Source: Dehalogenimonas sp. WBC-2 (lineage in GTDB: Bacteria; Chloroflexota; Dehalococcoidia; Dehalococcoidales; Dehalococcoidaceae). From it: a stretch of DNA of 64,000 nt. A program made the translations under genes and the position numbers. The first letter of the stretch is position 1. Every line of letters starts with the position of its first letter. The notes under the pieces were generated by a model. That model saw only the letters and a program-made list of their open reading frames with translations, had not been told where the DNA came from and did not search any database. The stretch lies in assembly GCA_001005265.1 (NCBI GenBank), contig CP011392.1:1237902-1301901 (forward strand). The letters run 5' to 3'. Shown piece by piece: positions 1 through 8,857 of this stretch.

Positions 1-1683
1 CTGTCTGAGTTCCTGGGGCGATCTGATATCCAGTACAACTCCGCCAAAATCGGTCTTATGGATAATAGTGGCTGAGTCCAACTTCAGTACTACCGGATAA
101 CCAAGCGCTTGAGCTGCATTCAAGGCCTCATCAACACTTGTAACAAGTGTAGGCGCCAATGACCTTATGCCATAGGCATCAAGAATGGCATATACATCCT
201 TAGCCAATAACCAGCCTGGTAGCGCATTATCAAGAATTTTCTGTACCCGCTCCCGGTCAATATCTTTCAATTCAGGAATCATTCCACAGGGTTTTTGGCG
301 ATACAAGTTATAATCCCTTGCCCGCGCCAGGGCATAAACGGCAGACTCCGGAAATGCAAATGAAGGAACACTGCTCCCGCCCGCAGGGATGGGGCTCCCA
401 GATAAGCAACCGCGCTGACCCATAAATGAAGACAGCAAGGTCTTGCCACGGCGGTAAAACTCGGTTGACAGATCCATGATAACTGCCGCAACATCCTCGG
501 AACGGGCAAAAACAGGAGGGATGAAGATGACGATGACCGCGTCAACGTTATCATCATCGGCTAGCAGCATCAGGGCGCCGCGGTATTCCTCAGCACCAGC
601 ATCGGTAATATCAACCGGGTTTGTGCGTGAGGCCCGACTGGGCAGCAGCATCTTTAAACCTTCAAGGGTGGCATCACTCAACGCCGGTAATTCTAATCCG
701 TGCGCCGTACAGGCATCGGCAGCCATGGCGCCCGGCCCTCCGCCATTGGTCAGAATAGCAACCCGCGAACCGCGGGGCAAAGGCTGGTGCGCCAGCACAT
801 TAGACACATCAAAAAGCTGTTCCAGAGTATCTACCCGGATAATGCCGGTTTGGGCAAAAAGGGCATCGGCAGCTATATCGACAGTGGCCAAAGCGCCGGT
901 ATGGGAAGCCGCCGCACGGGAACCGGCAGCTGACCGACCGCTTTTCACTGCCACAATCGGTTTATTAGCTGAAATGGCTCTGGCCAAGCGCGCAAATTTC
1001 TTGGGGTTACCGAACGATTCCAGATAAAGCATAATGACTCCGGTGGCTGGGTCTTGGCACCAGTACTCCAGGAGATCATTCGATGACACATCAGCGCGGT
1101 TGCCGACACTAACAAAGGTAGACAACCCGATGCCCAGGTTTTTAGCGTATTCCAGAATCACCAGACCCAGGGCACCGCTCTGGGTCGCCATAGCGATGTT
1201 GCCGTGAGGTGGAAAAACATGGCTGAAAGTGGCGTTCATACTCACTATAGGATCTGTATTGAGCACCCCCATGCAGTTAGGACCAATCAACCTGATGCCG
1301 TAGCGGCGGCACACAGCCACCAGTTTTCTTTGGAGTTCAGCGCCTTTATTGCCTGCCTCTGCGAACCCGGCGGAAATAACGATTATCGCCTTCACCCCTT
1401 TAACGCCGCATTCTTCGGCAGCGTCCAGTATATAATCTGCGGGGATAACCATAACCGCCAGGTCAACTGATTCAGGGATATGGCTAACTGAAGGGTATAC
1501 CTTAATTCCTGAAATGACATCAGCCTTGGGATTAACCGGAAAGACCCTCCCTTTAAACGATTGACTCAGCAGATTCTGGAATATTTTATGCCCGATGCTA
1601 TCTTCGCGGCGGGAAACACCTATGACCGCTATGGAATTCGGCCTGAGTAAAGCTTCAATAGCTCCATTTATGTCTTGAATCAT
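1..1683 (-). CDS. Acetyl-CoA synthetase (ADP-forming)-like protein, fused alpha/beta, C-terminus cut by window edge
   Basis: NDP-forming acyl-CoA synthetases make ATP from an acyl-CoA, ADP and phosphate, yielding the free acid. The frame is open from an ATG at 1683, preceded by GAGGTAAC, to the left edge (561 codons, no stop). The N-terminus has a CoA-binding Rossmann part (NSIAVIGVSRRED). A central part carries SGRSAAGSRAAASHTGALA, where the family's phosphorylated histidine sits in SHTG. The visible end (YPVVLKLDSATIIHKTDFGG) starts the ATP-grasp beta part. That order fits a fused alpha-beta enzyme, as in AcdAB fusions or the non-GNAT part of protein acyltransferases. It lies 49 bp behind the mannosidase gene, so probably shares its transcript. 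The substrate cannot be read from the sequence. Confidence 0.85.
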   Translation of the reverse strand, partial: MIQDINGAIEALLRPNSIAVIGVSRREDSIGHKIFQNLLSQSFKGRVFPVNPKADVISGIKVYPSVSHIPESVDLAVMVIPADYILDAAEECGVKGVKAIIVISAGFAEAGNKGAELQRKLVAVCRRYGIRLIGPNCMGVLNTDPIVSMNATFSHVFPPHGNIAMATQSGALGLVILEYAKNLGIGLSTFVSVGNRADVSSNDLLEYWCQDPATGVIMLYLESFGNPKKFARLARAISANKPIVAVKSGRSAAGSRAAASHTGALATVDIAADALFAQTGIIRVDTLEQLFDVSNVLAHQPLPRGSRVAILTNGGGPGAMAADACTAHGLELPALSDATLEGLKMLLPSRASRTNPVDITDAGAEEYRGALMLLADDDNVDAVIVIFIPPVFARSEDVAAVIMDLSTEFYRRGKTLLSSFMGQRGCLSGSPIPAGGSSVPSFAFPESAVYALARARDYNLYRQKPCGMIPELKDIDRERVQKILDNALPGWLLAKDVYAILDAYGIRSLAPTLVTSVDEALNAAQALGYPVVLKLDSATIIHKTDFGGVVLDIRSPQELRQ

Positions 1684-1732
1684 GTTACCTCAGTGCCACC
1701 GATTAACTATTTTTTTTCCACAAAAACAGCCA

Positions 1733-4330
1733 TTAAAAACTGACCTTAAGACTGATGATCTCAAACGGCTTGAAGCTGATCTCAATGCCGTCATCGCAAA
1801 GAACCATCTCATCCTCTTCTTCCTCCAGTAGATTTACCCAGCGGATTGCCGTAGGGCGGCGGATGAGGCTATCATCTGCGGCAACAAGATCAGGGTTTTG
1901 CACTTTCGATTGAAAGAAACGGAGAGCGGCCTGAGTCGCTGTCCCGCTCGCCTCATAAAGTCGAAGTATGACCCCGCTGCCATCTTCTGCTTTTTTGCAG
2001 GCGGTTAAAATGACATTGCATGGCTCGACTTCTACAAAAGAAAAAACGTCCGGTAGGACTTTGCGCCGGTTGGCAGCCGGACTGATCTGGAAGGCCATAA
2101 GGCCACTGTTGACCTCATAACCGTGCTTATATGATTGTGCTTCCTGCCAGCCGCCGTGATGTGGATATAATGAATACTCATAGGTGTATTTTTTAAACTC
2201 CTGAGCATCCGGAGTAGGTACCGCTGGCCCGGTGACCCCATCCGAAGCCAGCATCAGGATACTCCTCAAGAGCGTATTGTAAATAGCGCCGTCACGGACT
2301 TCATGTGAAGGCAGTCCTTTATTTATCAATGTTAGGCCGCGGTTGGCATCGGAATAATCCACCCAATTCTGGGCCGGGAAAATCCCTGAAGGTTTCTCCA
2401 CCCATTCCCCTTCCACAGGGGTAACCGACTGATTTACAGCCCGGCTGACCGCTCCAAACTGGATCTCGGAGGTGTATTCCGGACTTTCAATATCGGTGGC
2501 GAACTTAACCCTGAGTTGCATTTGGGGATGACGGTTATCGACCCTGGTTATACAGTCAATACGGGGAATATCATGATATACAATGATTGTTTTGGAAACA
2601 GACAAGAAACTGTGACGCCATAGTACCGGGCGCAGTTTTTCTTGCAACCTGTACGGCCAAATGAGCGAAAAATAATCGCTTTCTAGCTTGATAACTCTTC
2701 TCAGCGCAGTCTTTTGAATCTCAAAGTGCTTCATGCGGAATTTACCAAAAGTGACACCTGCTTCACTTTCAGTTCTGATATCACCAACCAGGTTTTGCCG
2801 GTGATAATAAAGGTCGCCGGTTTCTTCTTCGATGATGAGTTCATTGCCGTGTACCAGATGTTTACCATCCATGAAAACATCTATCAGTCCTGTTCCCGGA
2901 TCTACCTCAAGACGGAAGAATTGGTTCTGAATACTGTTGCCCCGGGTTTTAAGCCGGAATGACGTGCCGGTCTTGGGTTTGGTTTTTAGTAACTTATAAG
3001 TACGGAATCCAAAGGCTGGCACCGACGCTACAAAGCCGAACTTAACGGTATGGAAAGAGTCATCTGAATAGCGGGTGGCTTCAAGTACTTCGACCTCAAC
3101 TTCAATTTCATCCCCGTCGCTTTTAAGCCCCCCGATTCGCTTGACCACGCCCCGGTCAAAACCTAACTCAACCTCAACCCAATTCCTGACCGGCCATGAT
3201 AGCGGGTTAAAGACGATGGCATCAGCCGGCGACACAAGATTATCCTGGATAAGTTCCAAAAAACTGTTTAATATCTGTGACAGATGATTCTCAAGATACT
3301 CAAAATTATGGTGGGCTTCTTCATATGCATCATCCATCCCTGTGCCCGGTGCCACATCGTGGAATGCCCCCCATAATATCTTTCTCCAGTTATCCCGGAA
3401 CTCATCAGCAGGATAAGGCACACCTAGAAGCCAGCCTATTGTGACCCATTTCTCGCAAGACAGTATCATTTGCTCATAGTGACGTAATTTTTGTTTGAGC
3501 CACATCCGGCTGGATGAACAATGCGGGAAAACACGAGAAAAGTGTCCCGAATATTGTTCCCCCTGCCTGGTTTCTAATTCTATTGCGGTTTTTTCCACGG
3601 CACGAAAAAAATCCACTGTCCGGGCGACAGCCATGTGCGCATCCTTATGGCTGCGATTCCATTTTTTTACGGCGGCGGCAGTTTCTGGTTGAGGCGGTAT
3701 TGAACCGCTACCGGAAGGCATTAAAATATGCTCCGTAGCCGCCGCTGGCTTGAGTGTTTGAAAGCTATTTTCAAGTTCATCCAGGAACAATCCGGCGCGA
3801 TAACCCAGCGGCATCCAGTGTGTCAGAATGCGGCTCCCATCCAACCCCTGCCACCAGAACTCCGTTGGTGCTGCCTTATCCGCTCCCCGGCGAAAAGCAA
3901 AATAGCGATAGCCTGATTTCAGATATATTTGCGGCATCTGGGCGTTATAACCAAAGGCATCCGCACCCCACATCACCGGGGTTTCAACCCCGATCTTCTC
4001 ACTGATATATTTTTTCCCCATAAAAATCTGGCGCACCAGTGTTTCACCGCCAGGCAGCATCGTATCCGACATCAGATGTTCGCCGCCGGCAATTTCTATC
4101 TGACCCGCTTGAGCATAGCGCTTGATATCATCGAACAGACTGGGGTTCCGGCGTTCAATTTCTTCAATAAGGGCTGTTTGTTCAATGAGAAAACGATAAC
4201 CAGGGTCAGCCATCATCTCTATTGCCGGTTTCAGTATCTTTTCAATATTAATATAAAAATAGTCTTCTTTGGTAAACGCCCAGACAGCATCATAGTGACT
4301 ATGTGGTACCAGATAAATCTTATTACTCAC
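1733..4330 (-). CDS. Glycoside hydrolase family 38 alpha-mannosidase
   Basis: Family 38 enzymes release alpha-linked mannose by a zinc-dependent retaining mechanism. Near the N-terminus PHSHYDAVW holds the His and Asp zinc ligands. WGADAFGYNAQMPQI contains the presumed nucleophile Asp, and WGAFHDVAPGTGMDDAYEEA matches the conserved third metal-ligand region. The C-terminal half is the usual beta-sandwich. There is no signal peptide, so it is probably cytoplasmic. I chose the GTG at 4330 because GAAGGAG lies 8 nt upstream. An in-frame ATG at 4375 overlaps the -10 box of the likely promoter and should not be on that transcript. Length 865 aa is normal for bacterial GH38. Substrate is unknown; recycling of a mannosyl compound or glycolipid is possible. 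Confidence 0.9.
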   Translation of the reverse strand: MSNKIYLVPHSHYDAVWAFTKEDYFYINIEKILKPAIEMMADPGYRFLIEQTALIEEIERRNPSLFDDIKRYAQAGQIEIAGGEHLMSDTMLPGGETLVRQIFMGKKYISEKIGVETPVMWGADAFGYNAQMPQIYLKSGYRYFAFRRGADKAAPTEFWWQGLDGSRILTHWMPLGYRAGLFLDELENSFQTLKPAAATEHILMPSGSGSIPPQPETAAAVKKWNRSHKDAHMAVARTVDFFRAVEKTAIELETRQGEQYSGHFSRVFPHCSSSRMWLKQKLRHYEQMILSCEKWVTIGWLLGVPYPADEFRDNWRKILWGAFHDVAPGTGMDDAYEEAHHNFEYLENHLSQILNSFLELIQDNLVSPADAIVFNPLSWPVRNWVEVELGFDRGVVKRIGGLKSDGDEIEVEVEVLEATRYSDDSFHTVKFGFVASVPAFGFRTYKLLKTKPKTGTSFRLKTRGNSIQNQFFRLEVDPGTGLIDVFMDGKHLVHGNELIIEEETGDLYYHRQNLVGDIRTESEAGVTFGKFRMKHFEIQKTALRRVIKLESDYFSLIWPYRLQEKLRPVLWRHSFLSVSKTIIVYHDIPRIDCITRVDNRHPQMQLRVKFATDIESPEYTSEIQFGAVSRAVNQSVTPVEGEWVEKPSGIFPAQNWVDYSDANRGLTLINKGLPSHEVRDGAIYNTLLRSILMLASDGVTGPAVPTPDAQEFKKYTYEYSLYPHHGGWQEAQSYKHGYEVNSGLMAFQISPAANRRKVLPDVFSFVEVEPCNVILTACKKAEDGSGVILRLYEASGTATQAALRFFQSKVQNPDLVAADDSLIRRPTAIRWVNLLEEEEDEMVLCDDGIEISFKPFEIISLKVSF

Positions 4331-4373
4331 AAGCCATTCTCCTTCAAATGCTAGTCTGTAAAACCTGTACCTC

Positions 4374-4401
4374 ATTATACAACCCCGCAGAAGTTTGCCA
4401 A
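4374..4401 (-). promoter_or_regulatory. Sigma-70-type promoter for the mannosidase gene
   Basis: TTGGCA (4401-4396), a 16-nt spacer and TATAAT (4379-4374). The predicted transcript starts about 4367, between the ATG at 4375 and the GTG at 4330. This supports the GTG as the real start. Confidence 0.65.
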
Positions 4402-4542
4402 GATAATTCCGAAAAGAGAAGGCGTTACCAATAATTTTAAGCCATTAGCAATGGTTTACTTTGCACGTACCCGAATCAGAATTGCGTACCGCCAACGGTA
4501 TAACCGCGTATATTTACGGATTTATTTCAATAACAAAAAGGC

Positions 4543-4548
4543 TATAAT
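4543..4548 (+). promoter_or_regulatory. Candidate -10 box for the receiver-domain gene
   Basis: A perfect TATAAT lies 30 bp before the start codon. The best -35 at 16 nt (TTTATT, 4521-4526) is poor, so only the -10 element is firm. Confidence 0.4.
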
Positions 4549-4578
4549 AGGCCGATTAAATTTTTCGGTACAGGTGGG

Positions 4579-4986
4579 ATGATTAAAATAATTCTCGCGG
4601 ATGATCATAAAATTGTTAGACAGGGTGTGCGGGCATTATTGGAATATGAACCTGATTTTAACGTCGTCGGTGAAGCCGGTAACGGCGCCGAAGCATTGCT
4701 GCTGTTAGAAACTTCCCTGCCGGATGTACTGGTGACAGACCTCTCTATGCCGTTTTATACCGGCATAGAATTAGCCCAGGAAATCAGAAAAAGAAAATGG
4801 CCGATTAAAGTCATTGTTCTATCCATGCACAACGATACAACTTATGTACACCATGCCATGTTAGCCGGAGCCAGCGGTTATGTCCTCAAAGAATCAGGCG
4901 TTGAATACACCGTGATAGCTATCCGTAAAGCACTGGCTGGCGAAAAATACGTCAGTCCGCCCCTGGTTTTACCGTCAATAAATTAA
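4579..4986 (+). CDS. Stand-alone NarL-type response regulator receiver domain
   Basis: A phosphoryl-accepting receiver domain of 135 aa. The acidic pair D8/D9, phospho-acceptor D54 (in VTDLSMP), switch S82 and K104 are all present, so it should be active. It most resembles NarL/FixJ receivers but stops after the fifth helix. No helix-turn-helix follows in any frame before cysK, so it is either a natural single-domain regulator or an old truncation. No histidine kinase is adjacent. The Shine-Dalgarno-like AGGTGGG abuts the ATG at unusually short spacing. Its partner and output cannot be told from here. Confidence 0.85.
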   Translation: MIKIILADDHKIVRQGVRALLEYEPDFNVVGEAGNGAEALLLLETSLPDVLVTDLSMPFYTGIELAQEIRKRKWPIKVIVLSMHNDTTYVHHAMLAGASGYVLKESGVEYTVIAIRKALAGEKYVSPPLVLPSIN

Positions 4987-5102
4987 GGCTTTCAATAGTT
5001 GCCATCGCTGCAAATGAACCATCCTGGTTTTTCGTTACCGCAGACATTATTATTAGATGGCATCAGCCGACCTAACGATACCGTAAACCAAAGGAGAATG
5101 AT

Positions 5103-6080
5103 ATGGCGGCCAAGCAAAAAATCAAAGGGATATTTTCACGCACTCAGAAATTACCACATTTCCGTGGCATAGCCGCCGATATTACAGAAACCATTGGCAA
5201 TACCCCTCTGGTGCGCTTGAACCGGATCACTGAGGGTGCTGTTGCCGAGATAGCAGCTAAAATAGAATCCTTCAATCCACTGCATAGTGTGAAAGACCGT
5301 GTCGGCGTAGCCATGATCAACGCCGCCGAGGCTACAGGAAGATTGAAGCCCGGAGGTACTATTATTGAAGCGACTTCCGGCAATACCGGGGTTGCCCTGG
5401 CCTTTACCGCCGCCGCCCGGGGTTACCATCTTATCTTGACCATGCCGGAAACCTTCTCCATAGAACGGCGTCAACTCCTGGCTATCCTGGGGGCAACGAT
5501 TGAGCTTACCCCTGGCGCGGAAGGTATGAGCGGGGCTGTCAGGCGCGCCCAGAAAATCCGTGATGCCAACCCCGGATATTTCATGCCTCAGCAGTTCGAT
5601 AACCCTGCCAACCCTGAAATACACCGGCTAACTACGGCTGAAGAAATTTGGCGTGACACCGAAGGGCGGGCAGATGTGCTGGTGGCTGGTGTGGGCACCG
5701 GCGGTACAATCAGCGGTATCGCTGAAGTTCTCAAAAGCCGCAAGGCTTCTTTCAAGACCATCGCTGTAGAACCTGCCGCCTCACCTGTACTCTCCGGCGG
5801 CAAGGCAGGTCCTCATAGAATCCAGGGTATAGGTGCCGGCTTTGTACCCCAGATTTTAAGGACAGATCTGATCGATGAAATAATCCAGGTCACAAATGAA
5901 AATGCCAGCGCCACTGCCCTCAGACTAGCCCGGGAAGAGGGTATCCTGGCTGGTATTTCATCGGGTGCGGCTGTGTGGGCGGCGGTGGAAGTAGCCAAAC
6001 GGCCGGATATGAAGGGCAAACTGATCGTAGTTGTGTTGCCGGACACCGGTGAACGCTACTTATCCACTGGTCTTCAGTAA
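5103..6080 (+). CDS. cysK: Cysteine synthase (O-acetylserine sulfhydrylase)
   Basis: A PLP enzyme that forms cysteine from O-acetylserine and sulfide. The fold-type II signature is clear: the Schiff-base lysine K64 in NPLHSVKDR, substrate loop TSGNTG (91-96) and glycine-rich phosphate loop [10 protein letters not shown]. It has 325 aa and an N-terminal extension of about 25 residues before the usual start ([13 protein letters not shown]). The ATG is backed by AGGAGAATGAT. It stands alone, with no serine acetyltransferase nearby. A cystathionine beta-synthase-like or CysM-type role cannot be excluded, but motif spacing favours CysK. Confidence 0.92.
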   Translation: MAAKQKIKGIFSRTQKLPHFRGIAADITETIGNTPLVRLNRITEGAVAEIAAKIESFNPLHSVKDRVGVAMINAAEATGRLKPGGTIIEATSGNTGVALAFTAAARGYHLILTMPETFSIERRQLLAILGATIELTPGAEGMSGAVRRAQKIRDANPGYFMPQQFDNPANPEIHRLTTAEEIWRDTEGRADVLVAGVGTGGTISGIAEVLKSRKASFKTIAVEPAASPVLSGGKAGPHRIQGIGAGFVPQILRTDLIDEIIQVTNENASATALRLAREEGILAGISSGAAVWAAVEVAKRPDMKGKLIVVVLPDTGERYLSTGLQ

Positions 6081-6368
6081 AACCTGGGCATAAAAACCTG
6101 CTCTGAAAACGCCATCTCAAGGCAGGTTGCTTATATGCGGTCGGTCCCAATAATACAGCCATGTTGCCCCACAACTTAACACATAGACTACTTGCGATCA
6201 TGTGAACCGGGAAACACTCCGGCAGATTATTGCCGTAATAGCCAGCCTCTGAACCGTCGTTAATTATCAGGTTCCAAGGGGTTATCCTCTCAAAATCTTC
6301 GATTTTTCACTATGACCCTGAATTTTTATATCACCTCATTTAACGATAGGGGCAAAGGTAATGAGAAT

Positions 6369-6384
6369 TAGGTATTTTTACCTA
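6369..6384. promoter_or_regulatory. Perfect palindrome upstream of proV
   Basis: Arms TAGGTA and TACCTA around TTTT. The right side extends to TACCTATTG, whose complement CAATAGGTA recurs at 6496. A possible operator about 160 bp before the -35 box. Confidence 0.4.
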
Positions 6385-6467
6385 TTGTCTATTAACACAT
6401 CCTGTTCGATAATTGGTTTAAATTAGGGAGACTATAGAGTCATCAAACATCTTTTTTATTTACAGTC

Positions 6468-6507
6468 ATTGGCAGGCATTAGTATCGATTGGCAGCAATA
6501 GGTATTG
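6468..6507. repeat. Two tandem 20-bp imperfect direct repeats upstream of proV
   Basis: Units 6468-6487 and 6488-6507 agree at 15 of 20 positions; both begin ATTGGCAG and end GTATYG. A spacing of exactly 20 bp puts both units on the same face of the helix. They lie 34 bp before the proV -35 element, consistent with a pair of activator or repressor sites. Confidence 0.5.
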
Positions 6508-6540
6508 CTATTACTTCTTTAATTTACCTACATATGTTGT

Positions 6541-6569
6541 TTGCAATTTGTTTTGCCATGACCTATAAT
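6541..6569 (+). promoter_or_regulatory. Sigma-70-type promoter of proVWX
   Basis: TTGCAA (6541-6546), 17-nt spacer, TATAAT (6564-6569). The predicted start near 6576 leaves a leader of about 20 nt. Confidence 0.7.
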
Positions 6570-6595
6570 ACCGCTAGTCTATATGGGTATAGGGG

Positions 6596-7885
6596 ATGAC
6601 TATTATTTCATCTCCAGGTCAATCTGAATCCAATCTGCAAACAAATGAGGTAATCATAGCTAATACAAAACTGAGGGTGGAAAATCTTTATAAGATTTTT
6701 GGTCCTTCTCCCGAATCAATTATCAAACAACTTAAAAAAGGCGTCAGCCGGGCCGATATTATGAAGGGGTCAAAGAATGTCCCCGCCGTAATTGATGCGT
6801 CGTTCTCAGTAGCTGAAGGTGAAACCTTCATGGTTATGGGGCTTTCAGGTTCCGGAAAATCAACACTTATTCGCTGCCTCAATCGGCTTCACGATCCCAG
6901 TTCCGGCAGTATTTATATTGATGACGAAGATATCACCGGTGTTACTGACCGGCGTCTCAGGGAAATACGGCGCACCAAGATTGCTATGGTATTCCAGCAC
7001 TTCGCCCTGCTACCTCATAAAACCGTACTTGAAAATGTAGAATTCGGCCTCAAAATAAGCGGGCGTCCAAGTGATGAGACACGCCGAAAGGCCCTTGAAA
7101 CGCTGGAACTCGTCGGTCTCAAGGGCTGGGAAGACCGCTCCAGTTCAGAACTTTCCGGCGGCATGCAGCAACGTGTCGGTCTGGCTCGGGCTTTAGCCAC
7201 TGACCCGGACATCTTGCTTATGGACGAACCGTTTTCCGCTCTTGACCCGCTCATCCGCCGCGATATGCAGGACGAACTGCTAAATCTGCAGCAAACCGTT
7301 AAAAAGACCATTATTTTCATCACCCATGACTTAAATGAAGCCCTGAAAATGGGCGACCATATCGCGGTAATGAAGGATGGAAGGATCGTCCAGATCGGTA
7401 CGGCGGAGGAGATTGTCAGCAGTCCCGCCGATGACTATGTAGCCGCATTTACCTCTGATGTTAATCGCGGTCTGGTGTTTACCGCCTCATCAATTATGAA
7501 ACCGGCCGATACCCTTTATTTGGTTCATGATACAGTCAAGACCGCCTCGGTGCGGCTCCGCCAGACCAAAAGCGACGCCATGTATGTTGTAAATAAACAA
7601 CGGCAGCCGGTTGGCTTGGTAAGTGATCAGGAGTTGGCCCGCGCTATCAGGAAGGGCGTAACCAAATTAGCGGATGTGATGCAAACTGAGTTCCCCAAGA
7701 CTTTAGAGACGACTCCTTTAGCCGAAGTGCTAACCCTTTGCGGTGATAGTCTGCCCATTGCCGTTGTTTCAGAGAAGGGAACTTTCCGCGGCATTTTGGA
7801 GCCGCTAGATGTACTCACCAGTGTTTCCGGTACCGGAGAAGTTAATATACCCCAGAATGACGTAGACGATAAAGGAGCCCAATAG
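6596..7885 (+). CDS. proV: Glycine betaine/proline ABC importer, ATPase subunit with CBS domains
   Basis: The ATP-hydrolysing subunit of an osmoprotectant importer of the ProU/OpuA type. Walker A GLSGSGKST is at residues 82-90, followed by the signature LSGGMQQR and Walker B ILLMDEPFSALD. The C-terminal third carries the paired CBS region that in this family senses ionic strength. Its 429 aa is usual, and the N-terminal helix before Walker A (about residues 40-65, SIIKQLKKG) is typical of ProV. It is followed 1 nt later by proW. AGGGG sits directly against the ATG, closer than ideal, but no better in-frame start exists. Confidence 0.95.
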   Translation: MTIISSPGQSESNLQTNEVIIANTKLRVENLYKIFGPSPESIIKQLKKGVSRADIMKGSKNVPAVIDASFSVAEGETFMVMGLSGSGKSTLIRCLNRLHDPSSGSIYIDDEDITGVTDRRLREIRRTKIAMVFQHFALLPHKTVLENVEFGLKISGRPSDETRRKALETLELVGLKGWEDRSSSELSGGMQQRVGLARALATDPDILLMDEPFSALDPLIRRDMQDELLNLQQTVKKTIIFITHDLNEALKMGDHIAVMKDGRIVQIGTAEEIVSSPADDYVAAFTSDVNRGLVFTASSIMKPADTLYLVHDTVKTASVRLRQTKSDAMYVVNKQRQPVGLVSDQELARAIRKGVTKLADVMQTEFPKTLETTPLAEVLTLCGDSLPIAVVSEKGTFRGILEPLDVLTSVSGTGEVNIPQNDVDDKGAQ

Positions 7886-7886
7886 T

Positions 7887-8804
7887 ATGTGGCCCTTTGA
7901 TCTGTATACCATACCTTTGTCTCAATGGATTCAAGATGCTGTCAAGTGGCTTGGGGCAAACCTGAGGGATTTTTTCCAGGCGCTCAAAGTACCCTTGGAT
8001 TTCACCCTTGACCACGTACAAAGTCTGCTTGAATTCACCCCACCGCTGATTATGCTTGCAATCGTCTTCTTTATAGCCTGGCGCACAAAAGGCTGGTTGT
8101 TCGCCCTAATAAGTGTGGTGGCTCTTACCTTTGTTGGTTTCTTGGGAATGTGGCAACCCACCATGGTCACTCTCGCCCTCATTATTACTTCTGTTGTATT
8201 TTGCGCCATTATCGGTATTCCTTTGGGGATTGTGGCGGCAAGCTCCCGCGCCGCCCAAAGTATAATGCGACCTTTGTTAGACGCCATGCAAACAACACCA
8301 GCCTTCGTATACCTGGTACCTATTGTTGTTCTGTTCGGCATCGGACTGGTACCCGGCCTTATCGCTATCATTATTTTCGCCTTGCCGCCTATCATCCGTT
8401 TGACAGATCTGGGTATCCGCCAGGTACCCAAAGAGATTGTTGAAGCGGGTTTTTCATTCGGTGCCACTGGCCGACAGGTGCTCTTTAGTATTCAAATCCC
8501 ACTGGCAATGCCGACTATTCTAGCCGGTCTCAACCAGACCTTAATGCTAGCTTTATCCATGGCTGTCCTGGTCGCACTGATAGGTGCCAGTGGCTTAGGT
8601 GAAGTGGTCTGGGTCGGTATGGGCCGTAACAACGCTGGACAAGCTGCCCTTGGCGGTATAGGTATCGTGGTCATGGCTATAATTTTAGACCGCATTACCC
8701 AGGCTCTCGGTGAATCCCGCAAAACAGGCCGAACTTCCTGGTTTGGGCAGCTAAAGAGATTTATCAATGCCAAGTTTGCTAAAAAGACCAAACCCACTCC
8801 TTAA
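7887..8804 (+). CDS. proW: Glycine betaine/proline ABC importer, permease subunit
   Basis: The membrane subunit that forms the betaine channel. It has a cytoplasmic or amphipathic N-terminus, then about six hydrophobic helices and the binding-protein-dependent transport signature around EAGFSFGATGRQVLFSIQIP, where the ATPase docks. The start has AAAGGAG 10 nt upstream, overlapping the end of proV. Size (305 aa) and gene order match ProVWX systems. Confidence 0.95.
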   Translation: MWPFDLYTIPLSQWIQDAVKWLGANLRDFFQALKVPLDFTLDHVQSLLEFTPPLIMLAIVFFIAWRTKGWLFALISVVALTFVGFLGMWQPTMVTLALIITSVVFCAIIGIPLGIVAASSRAAQSIMRPLLDAMQTTPAFVYLVPIVVLFGIGLVPGLIAIIIFALPPIIRLTDLGIRQVPKEIVEAGFSFGATGRQVLFSIQIPLAMPTILAGLNQTLMLALSMAVLVALIGASGLGEVVWVGMGRNNAGQAALGGIGIVVMAIILDRITQALGESRKTGRTSWFGQLKRFINAKFAKKTKPTP

Positions 8805-8857
8805 AGCGGTTCAAGACGCCATTTATTTTGCGTCAAAAAATAAGAAACGGAGGAAAC

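Larger units (their letters stand above)
6081..6540. other. Gene-free upstream region of the betaine transporter operon
   Basis: About 460 bp with no supportable ORF, AT-rich in its right half. It holds a hairpin palindrome (6369-6384), a 20-bp imperfect direct repeat in tandem (6468-6507) and repeated CAATAGGTA words, all before the proV promoter. This looks like a regulatory region. Confidence 0.5.

Noticed and set aside
476-1470. Plus-strand ORFs of 77-183 codons opposite the acyl-CoA synthetase gene
   Set aside because: Shadows of the long minus-strand frame, which carries clear family motifs.
8150-8467. ORFs overlapping proW in other frames
   Set aside because: Low-complexity shadows of a clear permease gene.
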